Positions 44,165 to 53,164 of a stretch of 64,000 nucleotides of DNA are shown one piece after another. Source of the stretch: Acidocella aromatica (lineage in GTDB: Bacteria > Pseudomonadota > Alphaproteobacteria > Acetobacterales > Acetobacteraceae); the NCBI RefSeq assembly GCF_014201825.1, contig NZ_JACHFJ010000001.1, positions 372,001 through 436,000 of the forward strand, in the 5' to 3' direction. A program made the translations under genes and the position numbers. The notes below the pieces were generated by a model. That model did not search any database, was not told where the DNA came from, and worked only from the letters and a program-made list of their open reading frames with translations. Position 1 is the first letter of the stretch. The number at the start of each line of letters is the position of its first letter.

Positions 44165-45448
44165 TTACGCGGCAAAGCGAAACGCTGCCGGGTCCACAAA
44201 CGGCGTGGCGCCGGTAATTAGCTCCGCCGCCAGCCGCCCCGCCGCCGGGCCAATACCAAACCCATGCCCCGAAAACCCGCTGGCCAGGAACAGCCCAGGC
44301 ACTGGCAGCGGCGAGATCACCGGCAGGGCATTCGGCGTAGTATCAATAATCCCTGACCAAGCGTTGGTAATCCGCGCACCAACAAATTCCGGCACCGCCT
44401 CAATCGCATTCCGCAAGGCCAGATCGGGCAATTTTCCATAAGGTGCCGTACTGATGATGCGCGTGCGCTCAAACGGCGTCACCTCATCCGCCCGCCAATG
44501 GCGCTGCAGCACCAAGCTTTGCAGAAACGGCATCCCCAAACGCAGCTGCAACTCCCGCCAGCCGGTACGGAACGCCGGCAGGAAGTCCTTCGTCAGCAAT
44601 AGATTGTCGATGCCCAGCGGCACGATATTGGCATCCCGCACCGCGATGGAATATCCGCCATCCTGGCGTTTGCGGAAGGCGAAATCCGTGCCGCCGACGG
44701 CAAACTCCGGCACCTCTCCAGCCCCTTCGATCCGCGCCACCGTCGCCCGCACAGGCAGTTGCTTGAAATTAAGGCCGAGATTGCCCGCGAACAGCCGCGT
44801 CCACGCCCCAGCCGCCACCAGCGCCGCATTGCAGCTTATGCGCCCACGCTCCGTCACCACCTCGCTCACGCGCCCGCCCTTGGTCTCCACGCTCCGCACG
44901 GCGCAGTTGGTGAGCAGTGCCGCGCCCTTGGCCCGCGCGCCCTCGGCAATGGCGACGGTGGCGGCGTAAGGCTCCGCCCGGCCATCCTGCGCCGTGAACA
45001 GCCCGCCGACGAATTTGCGCCCGGAATTGGGCAGCATCCGCGCCATCTCATCGGCCGCCAGCAGGCGCGATTCCAGCCCGTAAGGCCGGACCTTTTCCAT
45101 CCAGGCCTCATGCTTGGCCATCTCGCGCGCATTGGCTGCGGCGTACAAAATCCCGGACTCCGCATACCCCACATCCGCGCCGATGCGCTGACGTAGCCCC
45201 GCCCACATCTCGCGCGCCGCGATGGCCAGCGGAATCTCAGCCGAATCGCGCCCCTGGCGGCGCACCCAGCCCCAATTGCGGCTGGACTGCTCCGCCCCGA
45301 TCTCCCCTTTCTCGCACAAGGCCACACGCAAACCACGTTCGGCCAATTCAAGCGCAGTGCTGGCACCGATAATCCCGCCACCAATCACCACCACATCAAC
45401 CTCAGCCGGGAGGGCGCTATCGCCCTCCACCTTGCGGAACAAGCTCAT
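44165..45448 (-). CDS. DAO-family FAD-dependent amine/amino-acid oxidoreductase
   Basis: 427 residues. The FAD-binding Rossmann motif is at residues ~19-45 (VDVVVIGGGIIGASTALELA), followed by GAEQSSRNWGWVRRQGRD. The C-terminal FAD-contact segment reads AWSGIIDTTPNALPVISPLP then GLFLASGFSGHGFGIGPAAG. Relatives are PuuB, D-amino-acid dehydrogenase and N-methyl amino-acid oxidases; all oxidise a C-N bond. In this operon a likely substrate is a gamma-glutamylamine or an N-alkylglutamate, giving glutamate-side product plus an aldehyde. It overlaps the Rid gene by four bases. Confidence 0.88.
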   Translation of the reverse strand: MSLFRKVEGDSALPAEVDVVVIGGGIIGASTALELAERGLRVALCEKGEIGAEQSSRNWGWVRRQGRDSAEIPLAIAAREMWAGLRQRIGADVGYAESGILYAAANAREMAKHEAWMEKVRPYGLESRLLAADEMARMLPNSGRKFVGGLFTAQDGRAEPYAATVAIAEGARAKGAALLTNCAVRSVETKGGRVSEVVTERGRISCNAALVAAGAWTRLFAGNLGLNFKQLPVRATVARIEGAGEVPEFAVGGTDFAFRKRQDGGYSIAVRDANIVPLGIDNLLLTKDFLPAFRTGWRELQLRLGMPFLQSLVLQRHWRADEVTPFERTRIISTAPYGKLPDLALRNAIEAVPEFVGARITNAWSGIIDTTPNALPVISPLPVPGLFLASGFSGHGFGIGPAAGRLAAELITGATPFVDPAAFRFAA

Positions 45449-45858
45449 CGGTCCAGCAGTTTCCCGTTCTCATCATGGATGATCGCATCCACCTGGATTT
45501 CGACCATCATTCCGGGCCGGGTCAACCCCGCCTCCACGCCGGTGGAGACCGGATCGATCCCCTTGAACACCTCCCCATGCGCCTTCACGAAGCCCATAAC
45601 GCCGCCCTGCATGTCCGAAAGAAACGCGGTGGTCCGCACCACATGCTTCAGCTCCGCGCCCAGCTCATGCAGAGCTTTCTCGATACGTTGCATGATAAAG
45701 ATCGCCTGCTCATAAGCATCGCTTGGCGCATGAACCTCATTATGCTCGTTGATCGCCGTGGTTCCGGCAATGAACACGTAAGGCCCCACGCGCTTGCCGC
45801 GCGCATACGAGCCGATGACCTCGAACCGCCCGCCACTGAAATATTTCTGTACCGACAT
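45445..45858 (-). CDS. Rid-family protein lacking the RidA catalytic arginine
   Basis: 137 residues. The YjgF/Rid fold is recognised by GKRVGPYVFIAGTTAINEHN, DAYEQAIFIMQRIEKALHEL and VEIQVDAII. In classical RidA an Arg near residue 105 (PARS/T context) holds the imine substrate; here the aligned stretch is DPVSTGVEAGLTRPG, so the Arg seems replaced by Ser. That would place it outside the deaminating Rid1-3 groups. Its coupling to the FAD enzyme (ATGA overlap) suggests it handles an enamine, imine or aldehyde product. It starts at the base where the ligase gene stops. Confidence 0.82.
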   Translation of the reverse strand: MSVQKYFSGGRFEVIGSYARGKRVGPYVFIAGTTAINEHNEVHAPSDAYEQAIFIMQRIEKALHELGAELKHVVRTTAFLSDMQGGVMGFVKAHGEVFKGIDPVSTGVEAGLTRPGMMVEIQVDAIIHDENGKLLDR

Positions 45859-47189
45859 CAGAAATTCCTCATATAGCGTTCGATCTCCACCCGCGTGACC
45901 TGCGCTGCAACAAACTCGATCTCGCGCTTGGCCTGCTGCACCAGAATGGTGTGGCGCTCCTCACCCAGAACCTGCTTCATGAAGTCCGAACTCTCCGCCA
46001 GCGTCACGGCCGAGGTGAGATCGGTGGGCAGCTTGCCCACCCCTTCCGCACCAGGGGCATAGCCATCGCCCAGGCAGGGCGCGGTAGGCTCCAGCCCCTG
46101 CTCAATACCGTCCAGCCCAGCAGCAATATCACAGGCCAGAAGGTAATACGGATTACAATCCGCGGCGGCATCGCGTTTCTCGATACGCACGGCAGAATCC
46201 GTGCCCTCAAGTACACGCAGCCCCACGGTGCGGTTGTCATAGCCCCAATTCGCGGCGGTGGGGCAGAAGGTATAGGACCTGCGCCGGCGCATCGCATTCG
46301 GCGTAGTGGAACCGGCAAGCGTGATCTCTGCCATACGCTTCTGCAACCCAGCGAGGAAGGTCAGCCCCGTGCGGCTCAACTTACCATGGTCGGCGAACAG
46401 ATTCTTCCCATCCTTCCACACTGAGTAATGCGTATGAAACCCATTACCCGACTGATCGATAAACGGCTTGGCCATGAAGGTCGCCAGCAGCCCCTTGGTC
46501 TGCACCAGCTCCTTCACCAGATTGCGAAACATGATGACGCGGTCAGCCGATTCCAGCGCCTCGCCATAGCGGATATTCACCTCCGCCTGCCCCGCCGCGT
46601 ATTCCGGGTTGGACTGCTCGATGGGTATTCCCATCTCATCGATCATCTGGCGGATCGGCCCCAGAACATATTCATTTTGCGCCGCGCGGGCCAGCGAATA
46701 GACCTGGATGCCTTTCTCCACAGGCTGCATCGTCTCAGGATTCAGCAGGTAGAATTCCAACTCCGTGCCGCACATGATGGTCAGTCCCATCGCAGTGGCA
46801 CGCTCGATCTGCTTCACCAACGCCGCGCGCGGGTCGATGGGCACGGGTTTATGGTCCATCCCCTCCGCCCGGCCCAGGCAGAACGCCACCCCTGGCTCCC
46901 ACGGCACCGGCACGGGTGCCGTGAGCGGAAAGAGATGCATATCAGGAAAGCCATTGTTGAAATTGACGTAGGGCGTGTCCCAGACATCGCAGGTCATATC
47001 CATCGCCAGCATGGCGATGGATACGGCATTGCCCCCCTTGCAGATAGTCCCCCAATGAGTCGCCGGAATGCGCTTACCGCGCATGATGCCGTTGAGATCG
47101 CCAATGCCCAGGGCCACGGTATGCGTGCCCGGCGGCAGAATGAACGCGGTGGCGGCGGATGTGTCGTAGCTGCTGCTATCCATGCTCAT
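45858..47189 (-). CDS. Glutamine-synthetase-family gamma-glutamylamide ligase
   Basis: 443 residues. GS-fold landmarks: IGDLNGIMRGKRIPATHWGT, MCGTELEFYLLNPETM (first metal-binding Glu), AAGQAEVNIRYGEALESADR, GNGFHTHYSVWKDGKNLFAD in place of the GS HMHxS loop, and WGYDNRTVGLRV near the phosphate-binding Arg. It resembles PuuA-like ligases more than the GmaS/GlnT type (no LFGxQRAKLVP). It should join glutamate to an amine using ATP. Operon partners are GlxBCD, the Rid protein and the FAD oxidoreductase. True glutamine synthetase activity is unlikely from context. Confidence 0.88.
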   Translation of the reverse strand: MSMDSSSYDTSAATAFILPPGTHTVALGIGDLNGIMRGKRIPATHWGTICKGGNAVSIAMLAMDMTCDVWDTPYVNFNNGFPDMHLFPLTAPVPVPWEPGVAFCLGRAEGMDHKPVPIDPRAALVKQIERATAMGLTIMCGTELEFYLLNPETMQPVEKGIQVYSLARAAQNEYVLGPIRQMIDEMGIPIEQSNPEYAAGQAEVNIRYGEALESADRVIMFRNLVKELVQTKGLLATFMAKPFIDQSGNGFHTHYSVWKDGKNLFADHGKLSRTGLTFLAGLQKRMAEITLAGSTTPNAMRRRRSYTFCPTAANWGYDNRTVGLRVLEGTDSAVRIEKRDAAADCNPYYLLACDIAAGLDGIEQGLEPTAPCLGDGYAPGAEGVGKLPTDLTSAVTLAESSDFMKQVLGEERHTILVQQAKREIEFVAAQVTRVEIERYMRNF

Positions 47190-47197
47190 CGTCTCCC

Positions 47198-48619
47198 TTA
47201 CCAGCCATAAGCGCGGTCGATCCCCGCCATCTTCACCCCCGTGAACGCCGATGCCTCGAAGGACAGCGCCCGCAAATCTTCCATGTCCAGGTTATGAACA
47301 TTCGATTTGCCGCAAGCCTTGGCCAGCGCCGTCACCTCCATGGTCATGGCCGTCAGGTAGCGCGCCACGCGTTCCGCCCCGGCGGCCACATCCATGCGCG
47401 CGGTAAGCTCTGGCGTCTGCGTCGCCACACCCACCGGGCACATGCCCGTATGGCAGTGGTGGCAAGCGCCGGGCGATGTGCCGAGCTTCTTATAATCATC
47501 GAGATAACGCGGCGAGTTGCAGCCCAGCGCGATCATCGCCGCATTGCCGATCATCACCGCATCCGCCCCCAGCGCGAGACACTTGGCGACATCGACACCC
47601 GAACGAATCCCGCCCGCCGCCACCAGCGAAACCTTGCCGGACATACCGCATTCATCCAGCGCCTCACGCGCCGCGCGGATCGCCGAGATGGTGGGAATCC
47701 CCGTATGGTTCAGCAGCAACTCCGGCGATGCACCGGTGCCGCCCTCGGCCCCATCCACCACCACCACATCCACCCCCACCTTGGCGGCGATGGCGACATC
47801 GTAGCGCGGCCGCGTGGCTCCCATCTTCAGGAAAATCGGCACCTGATAATTGGTGGCGATCCGCAGTTCCTCCACCTTGATGGCGAGATCATCAGCCCCC
47901 AACCAGTCCGGATGGCGCACGGTGGAGCGCTGATCCACGCCCTCGGGCAATGTACGCATCTGCGAAACCCGAGGCGACACCTTCATCCCCAGCAACAACC
48001 CGCCCGTGCCCGGCTTCGCCCCCTGGCCGACGACGATCTCCAGCGCATCGGCACGGCGCAGATGATCGAGATCCAGCCCATACCGCGCGGGCGACATCTG
48101 GTACACCAGCTTGTTCGAGGCCGCGCGCTCCTCCTCCAGCATCCCGCCCTCCCCCGTGCAGGTCATGGTGCCGACCTTCGACGCCCCATGCCCCAGCGCT
48201 TCCTTGGCATTGGCCGAGAGCGCGCCAAAGGACATCGAGGCGATATAGATGGGAATCTTCAGCTCCAGCGGCTTCTCCACCAGCCCGCGCCCGCCGCCAA
48301 GAATGGTGGTGGTGTCACAGGATTCCCGATACCCCTCCAGCGGCAGGCGCGTCATCGTCGCCGGCACGAAGGTGAGATCGTCAAACGTGGGAAAACGCTT
48401 GTTGAAGGTGTTGTAGCCGCGCACCTGGTAACGCCCAAGCTGAGCCAGGGCGTGAACCTCGGAAATCGCTTCCGGCGTCCAGCGCAGCGAACCGCCTTCA
48501 TCGTAGGAGGACGGCACACCAGCCGGGCGGCCTTCGATCGCCCCATCGCCGAATTTCACCAGCTCCTCCGGCGCCTCCGGGAACGGATAGTGATAAGTGC
48601 CGTTCAGATCATCAGCCAT
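47198..48619 (-). CDS. glxD: Glutamate-synthase-like FMN/Fe-S subunit (GlxD/MgsC type)
   Basis: 473 residues from ATG 48619, overlapping the glxC end by 16 bases. It corresponds to the FMN TIM-barrel of glutamate synthase: MSFGALSANAKEALGHGASK, GTMTCTGEGGMLEEER, VVVDGAEGGTGASPELLLNH, and the 3Fe-4S site CHHCHTGMCPVGVATQ. In N-methylglutamate synthase the matching subunit (MgsC) condenses an amine with 2-oxoglutarate and reduces the imine. Together with glxB and glxC the three glutamate-synthase domains are present as separate proteins. Confidence 0.92.
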   Translation of the reverse strand: MADDLNGTYHYPFPEAPEELVKFGDGAIEGRPAGVPSSYDEGGSLRWTPEAISEVHALAQLGRYQVRGYNTFNKRFPTFDDLTFVPATMTRLPLEGYRESCDTTTILGGGRGLVEKPLELKIPIYIASMSFGALSANAKEALGHGASKVGTMTCTGEGGMLEEERAASNKLVYQMSPARYGLDLDHLRRADALEIVVGQGAKPGTGGLLLGMKVSPRVSQMRTLPEGVDQRSTVRHPDWLGADDLAIKVEELRIATNYQVPIFLKMGATRPRYDVAIAAKVGVDVVVVDGAEGGTGASPELLLNHTGIPTISAIRAAREALDECGMSGKVSLVAAGGIRSGVDVAKCLALGADAVMIGNAAMIALGCNSPRYLDDYKKLGTSPGACHHCHTGMCPVGVATQTPELTARMDVAAGAERVARYLTAMTMEVTALAKACGKSNVHNLDMEDLRALSFEASAFTGVKMAGIDRAYGW

Positions 48620-49299
48620 GCGTTTGCATCCCTGCTCTCGAAATACCAAAGCCGCTGGCCGGAAACGATCCGGCGCCAATTGCGCGCGCTGTCCACCAGC
48701 CCCAGCGGTTCCAAAATCGCGTCCACCTCAGCCACCTGCTCGGCGGTGGGCTCCTTCACCACGGCATCCACGCCCAGGCTCTCAATCTCGCCCGCGACCC
48801 AGACCTCGCCCTGCCACAGCGCATCGGCGCAGGACGCCCCCGCCCCGCCCAGCGCGATGATCTTGCCTGCATGGGCCATGAACCCCGCCTGCGAGCCGAT
48901 CTTGCCTTCGACGATGATATTGCCGCCCTTCATGGCCACGCCGATGCGCGGCCCGGCATCGCCTCGCACATGGATCGTGCCGCCCCGCATCGCCGCCCCC
49001 GCCGACATCCCGGCATAGCCGCCAATGGTAATATGCCCGGCATCCATGCCCTCGCCCGTACCCCAGCCGGCATCGTCCTCAACCGTAACGATGGCGCCGG
49101 TATTGAGCCCGCCGCAATAATAGCCCACGGAACCTTCAAAGGCGACATCGACGCCTTTCGGCAACCCGATGCCCAGATTATGCCGCGAGAGCGTATTGCG
49201 CACGAGCAGCGAATGATGCGCCTTCGCCGCCGCCTGGATCTCCTCGTTCACATCCTTGATGTGCCTGTTCCCCACCTCGATCACATACCGGCTGCTCAT
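48604..49299 (-). CDS. glxC: Glutamate-synthase GXGXG-domain subunit (GlxC/MgsB type)
   Basis: 231 residues. A right-handed beta-helix of Gly-rich turns: FEGSVGYYCGGLNTGAIVTV, GYAGMSAGAAMRGGTIHVRG and GGNIIVEGKIGSQAGFMAHA. The central WGTGEGMDAGHITIGG is typical of GlxC. In the three-subunit enzymes it holds the amidotransferase and FMN subunits together and helps tunnel the amine. It starts four bases inside the glxB end (ATGA). Confidence 0.92.
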   Translation of the reverse strand: MSSRYVIEVGNRHIKDVNEEIQAAAKAHHSLLVRNTLSRHNLGIGLPKGVDVAFEGSVGYYCGGLNTGAIVTVEDDAGWGTGEGMDAGHITIGGYAGMSAGAAMRGGTIHVRGDAGPRIGVAMKGGNIIVEGKIGSQAGFMAHAGKIIALGGAGASCADALWQGEVWVAGEIESLGVDAVVKEPTAEQVAEVDAILEPLGLVDSARNWRRIVSGQRLWYFESRDANAWLMI

Positions 49300-50234
49300 G
49301 CCGCCAACTCCCCGCGACCCCAGATGCCGGTCTTGGCCGGGCCATCGTAATTGATGATTTTTGCTCTGCCCGGATACACGCGCCGCAGCGCCTGCTCCTC
49401 GGTCGCAGCGCAGAACGCGCCATCCTGCTGCACCGTCGCCAGCGGCTTGATGGCAAAACGGTCCTTGGCAAAACCAATACCGTTTGTGTCAGCAATCATA
49501 TAGGTAAACACACCATCGATCTGCTTGATCGAATGATCCAGCGCCTCCTGCAGCGTCATGCCCTTGCTCATCTGGTCGGAAACCCATACCGCGATCAGCT
49601 CGGAATCATTCTGCGTGAGGAACCGATACCCCTGCCGCTCCAGCCGCTGCCGCCAGTTGTAATAATCGGTGATCTGCCCGTTATGCACGATGGCGACATC
49701 GGCAAAGGGCCGCGCCCAGAACGGATGGCTGGCATTGGGCCGCACGGCGGACTCAGTCGCCAGCCGCGCATGCCCCAGCCCATGCGTACCGATCATCCCG
49801 CGCACGCCATGCTTCTCTGCCACGGTCCGCGCATCGCCATCATCCTTGATGATCTCAAGCGACTTCCCGACGGACTGCACCTCCAGCCGATGGCAGATCG
49901 TATCCGCCTCACGCGTCCAGCGCGCCAGATCGCCCGGCTCACTGATCACCATGCGCACGGAATAATGCTTGTCCCCGCTATTGTCCCAGGTCGGATTCTC
50001 CAGGAAATCCGCCCCGTGCTCCTTCAGGATATAGTGGAAATCGTCCAAATCCTGGCCCAGCTTGGCGCGCTCGAACCCCATGGCGCGGACGATGAACCCG
50101 CTCTCGCGCGGTATGCCGTATATGGCAAACCCCGTACTGTCCGAGCCGCGATGCGCCTGCGCATCCATCAGCTCGACAAGATCGGTCCCGACATCCCCAA
50201 CCTTGCCCAATATTCGCCCCGCGATCCCGCACAT
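49296..50234 (-). CDS. glxB: Class II glutamine amidotransferase-like subunit (GlxB/MgsA type)
   Basis: 312 residues. It starts MCGIAGRILG, with the N-terminal Cys nucleophile exposed after Met removal. FWARPFADVAIVHNGQITDYYNW (NGxI) and NDSELIAVWVSDQM are the usual Ntn-amidotransferase motifs. In MgsA the same fold releases methylamine from gamma-glutamylmethylamide; here it would free the amine from the ligase product. It is the first gene of the leftward operon, with a 206-base control region shared with the divergent glcD. Confidence 0.92.
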   Translation of the reverse strand: MCGIAGRILGKVGDVGTDLVELMDAQAHRGSDSTGFAIYGIPRESGFIVRAMGFERAKLGQDLDDFHYILKEHGADFLENPTWDNSGDKHYSVRMVISEPGDLARWTREADTICHRLEVQSVGKSLEIIKDDGDARTVAEKHGVRGMIGTHGLGHARLATESAVRPNASHPFWARPFADVAIVHNGQITDYYNWRQRLERQGYRFLTQNDSELIAVWVSDQMSKGMTLQEALDHSIKQIDGVFTYMIADTNGIGFAKDRFAIKPLATVQQDGAFCAATEEQALRRVYPGRAKIINYDGPAKTGIWGRGELAA

Positions 50235-50440
50235 GCTCTCTCACCCTCCTCCTCCACACCAAAAAATGATGTAGAAATGAGCAAATCAACGATAAGAGGC
50301 AGGTTAGCCAGCAATTAATCAGCATTCTTGACAGTTGACGCCATATTTTTAGGCGAAGCAGCAAATACACACCGCAGCCTTGCCGTACTGGCGGCTTTGC
50401 CCCAGTTATGGGGGAACCATCCCAGTGCCGGAGGCGCCCA

Positions 50441-51931
50441 ATGATACGCATGCCCGAACCGGACCAGCAGGTTCTCGCCCGCCGGGGCGAGATCATTGCC
50501 GCGCTGCGCCGCATAGTCCCCGGCGAGGGCGTGGTCGAGAACGAGAACGAACTGCGCGCCTTTGAGTGCGATGGCCTGACCGCCTACCGGCAATTACCGA
50601 TGATCGCCGTACTGCCCAGCACCACCGCGCAGGTGGCCGAGGTTCTGCGCTACTGTAAGGCGAACAACATCCGCATCGTGCCGCGCGGGGCGGGCACCTC
50701 GCTTTCCGGCGGCGCCATGCCGCTGGCCGATGGCATTCTCCTCGGCATGGGCAAGTTCAAGAAGATTTTGGAGATCGACCTACCAAACCGCTGCGCCGTC
50801 GTGCAGCCTGGGGTGACGAATCTCGGCATCTCGCAGGCCGTGCGCGGCCAGGGGCTATATTACGCGCCGGACCCATCGAGCCAGATCGCCTGCACCATCG
50901 GCGGCAACGTGGCAGAGAATTCGGGCGGCGTACACTGCCTAAAATACGGTTTGACCACGAACAATGTCATCGGCGTCGAGATCGTCACGCTGGACGGCGA
51001 GATCATCCGCCTCGGCGGCAAGCATTTCGACGGCCCAGGCTACGATCTGCTCGGCGCGCTGGTCGGCTCCGAGGGCATGCTCGGCGTGGTCACCGAGGTC
51101 ACAGTGCGGCTTCTACCCATCCCACCCACAGCCCGTGCGCTGATGATCGGCTTTCCCAGCGTGGAAAGCGCTGGCGATTGCGTGGCGGCGGTGATCGCCG
51201 CGGGCATCATTCCGGGCGGCATGGAAATAATGGACAAGCTCGCCACCGAGGCGGCTGAAGCCTTCGTCCATGCGGGCTACCCGCTCGATGTCGCGGCGTT
51301 GCTGATCGTGGAACTCGATGGCTGCGCGGCCGAGGTGGATCATCTGGTCGCGGCGGTCGAGCACATCGCAACCCAGCACCAGGCGGTGAGCTGCCGGGCC
51401 AGTACCTCGGAGGAGGAGCGCCTGCTGTTCTGGGCTGGGCGCAAGGCGGCCTTCCCCGCCGTCGGGCGCATCTCGCCCGATTACTACTGCATGGACGGCA
51501 CCATCCCCCGCAAGCGCATCGCCGAGGTGCTGCGCCGCATGACCGAGATGGAACAAACCTACGGCCTGCGCGTGGCCAATGTCTTCCACGCGGGGGACGG
51601 CAATCTGCACCCGCTCATCCTCTACGACGCCAACCGCCCCGGCGAGTTGCAGCGCGCCGAGGATTTCGGCGCGGATATTCTGCGCCTCTGCGTGGAGGTC
51701 GGCGGCGTGCTCACCGGCGAACATGGCGTGGGCGTGGAGAAGCGCGACCTGATGCCGACGATGTTCAACGAGACCGACCTCGCCCAGCAGCAAGCGCTGA
51801 AATGCGCGTTCGACGATGCGGGCCTGCTCAACCCCGGCAAGGTGTTCCCCCAGCTCTGCCGCTGCGCCGAGCTGGGCCGGATGCACATCCATGGCGGCAA
51901 GCTGCCTTTCCCCGAACTCGAACGGTTCTGA
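50441..51931 (+). CDS. glcD: Glycolate oxidase subunit GlcD (FAD-linked)
   Basis: 496 residues from ATG 50441 (CGGAGG six bases upstream; a second ATG at 50450 is possible). FAD-binding PCMH domain: IRIVPRGAGTSLSGGAMPLA, NRCAVVQPGVTNLGISQAVR and YAPDPSSQIACTIGGNVAEN. The C-terminal FAD-oxidase domain has FHAGDGNLHPLILYD and GGVLTGEHGVGVEKRDLM with the catalytic-region His. With GlcE and GlcF it oxidises glycolate (or D-lactate) to glyoxylate. Confidence 0.96.
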   Translation: MIRMPEPDQQVLARRGEIIAALRRIVPGEGVVENENELRAFECDGLTAYRQLPMIAVLPSTTAQVAEVLRYCKANNIRIVPRGAGTSLSGGAMPLADGILLGMGKFKKILEIDLPNRCAVVQPGVTNLGISQAVRGQGLYYAPDPSSQIACTIGGNVAENSGGVHCLKYGLTTNNVIGVEIVTLDGEIIRLGGKHFDGPGYDLLGALVGSEGMLGVVTEVTVRLLPIPPTARALMIGFPSVESAGDCVAAVIAAGIIPGGMEIMDKLATEAAEAFVHAGYPLDVAALLIVELDGCAAEVDHLVAAVEHIATQHQAVSCRASTSEEERLLFWAGRKAAFPAVGRISPDYYCMDGTIPRKRIAEVLRRMTEMEQTYGLRVANVFHAGDGNLHPLILYDANRPGELQRAEDFGADILRLCVEVGGVLTGEHGVGVEKRDLMPTMFNETDLAQQQALKCAFDDAGLLNPGKVFPQLCRCAELGRMHIHGGKLPFPELERF

Positions 51932-51942
51932 CGGAGACGCCC

Positions 51943-53160
51943 ATGACCCTCTACCAACCGGGCGACGCCGCCGAACTGGCCGCGATCATCTCCGCCTCAG
52001 CCTCATCGGGCGAGACGCTCTCCATCAGCAGCGGCGGCTCCAAGCGCCGCCTCGGCCGCCATGCCCCCACCGCCGCCACGCTGGACCTCAGCCGGATCAC
52101 CGGCATCATCGACTACGAACCTGCAGAGCTGGTGCTCACCGCCCGCGCCGCCACGCCGCTGGCCGAGATCGAGGGGTTGCTGGCCTCGCGGCGGCAGATG
52201 CTGGCCTTCGAGCCGCCGGACTGGCGCGCTCTGCTCGGCCATACCGGTGAACCCACGCTGGGCGGCGTGCTGGCCTGCAACCAGTCCGGCCCCAGGCGGC
52301 TCAAGGCCGGGGCCGCGCGCGACCATTTCCTCGGCTTCTCAGCGGTAAACGGGCGCGGCGAGATCTGGAAAGCCGGCGGGCGCGTGGTGAAGAACGTCAC
52401 CGGCTACGACATGTGCAAGCTTCAGGCCGGGGCATTCGGCACGCTCTCGGCGCTCACGGAGGTCACCATCAAGGTGATGCCCCGTCCCGAGACCGCCCGC
52501 ACCCTGCTGCTGCCCGTCACCGACGCCACAGCGGCCCTCACCCTGATGAGCGCCGCGCTGAACACGCCGCACGAGATCAGCGCCGCCGCCTATCTGCCCG
52601 CCGCCGTGCTGGCGCGCAGCCGGGTCTCGGGCGCGCTGCCCGCGGGCAACGGGCTGGTGGCGCTGCGGCTGGAAGGCCCAGCCCCCTCCGTGGCGCACCG
52701 GACAGACGCGCTGGAAGCTACCTTCGGCACCGCCGCCCGGCTGGTCGATGGCGACAGCTCCACGCTCTGGGCCGAGATCGGAGCGGTTCGCCCTCTGCTG
52801 GGCAACGCCGCCATCGTCTGGCGCCTCAACCCCACCCCATCCAGGGCGGTCCAATTGCTGCACGCTTTGGCCGGGCAGTTCGCCAGCGCGTCATTTTTCC
52901 TCGATTGGGGCGGCGGGCAGATCTGGGCGGGGCTGGAGCCCGCGCAGGCCGGGCCCGATGCCGGAGCCACCGCCATCCGCGCCGCCCTGGCCAAAACGGG
53001 CGGCCATGCCACTCTGTTCGCCGCCCCCGATGAGCTGCGCGCCCAGATCGATGTCTTCGAGCCGCTCTCGCCCGCGCTCGCCGCCCTCACCCAGCGCGTG
53101 AAGCAGGGCTTCGACCCGCTCGGCATCCTCAACCCGCGCCGCATGTACAAGGAGTTCTGA
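51943..53160 (+). CDS. glcE: Glycolate oxidase subunit GlcE
   Basis: 405 residues from ATG 51943, 11 bases after glcD. A second FAD-binding PCMH domain: ISSGGSKRRLGRHAP, LVLTARAATPLAEIEGLL, EPTLGGVLACNQSGPRRLKA, and GRVVKNVTGYDMCKLQAGAF with GTLSALTEVTIK. GlcE is needed for the active complex. The end GFDPLGILNPRRMY is typical. Confidence 0.95.
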   Translation: MTLYQPGDAAELAAIISASASSGETLSISSGGSKRRLGRHAPTAATLDLSRITGIIDYEPAELVLTARAATPLAEIEGLLASRRQMLAFEPPDWRALLGHTGEPTLGGVLACNQSGPRRLKAGAARDHFLGFSAVNGRGEIWKAGGRVVKNVTGYDMCKLQAGAFGTLSALTEVTIKVMPRPETARTLLLPVTDATAALTLMSAALNTPHEISAAAYLPAAVLARSRVSGALPAGNGLVALRLEGPAPSVAHRTDALEATFGTAARLVDGDSSTLWAEIGAVRPLLGNAAIVWRLNPTPSRAVQLLHALAGQFASASFFLDWGGGQIWAGLEPAQAGPDAGATAIRAALAKTGGHATLFAAPDELRAQIDVFEPLSPALAALTQRVKQGFDPLGILNPRRMYKEF

Positions 53161-53164
53161 GGTC

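Noticed and set aside
45858-47189. Reading the ligase as housekeeping glutamine synthetase GlnA or as GmaS
   Set aside because: The HMHxS-type loop is diverged (GFHTHYS), the N-terminus differs from GmaS/GlnT, and the operon context is amine catabolism; a PuuA-like ligase fits better.
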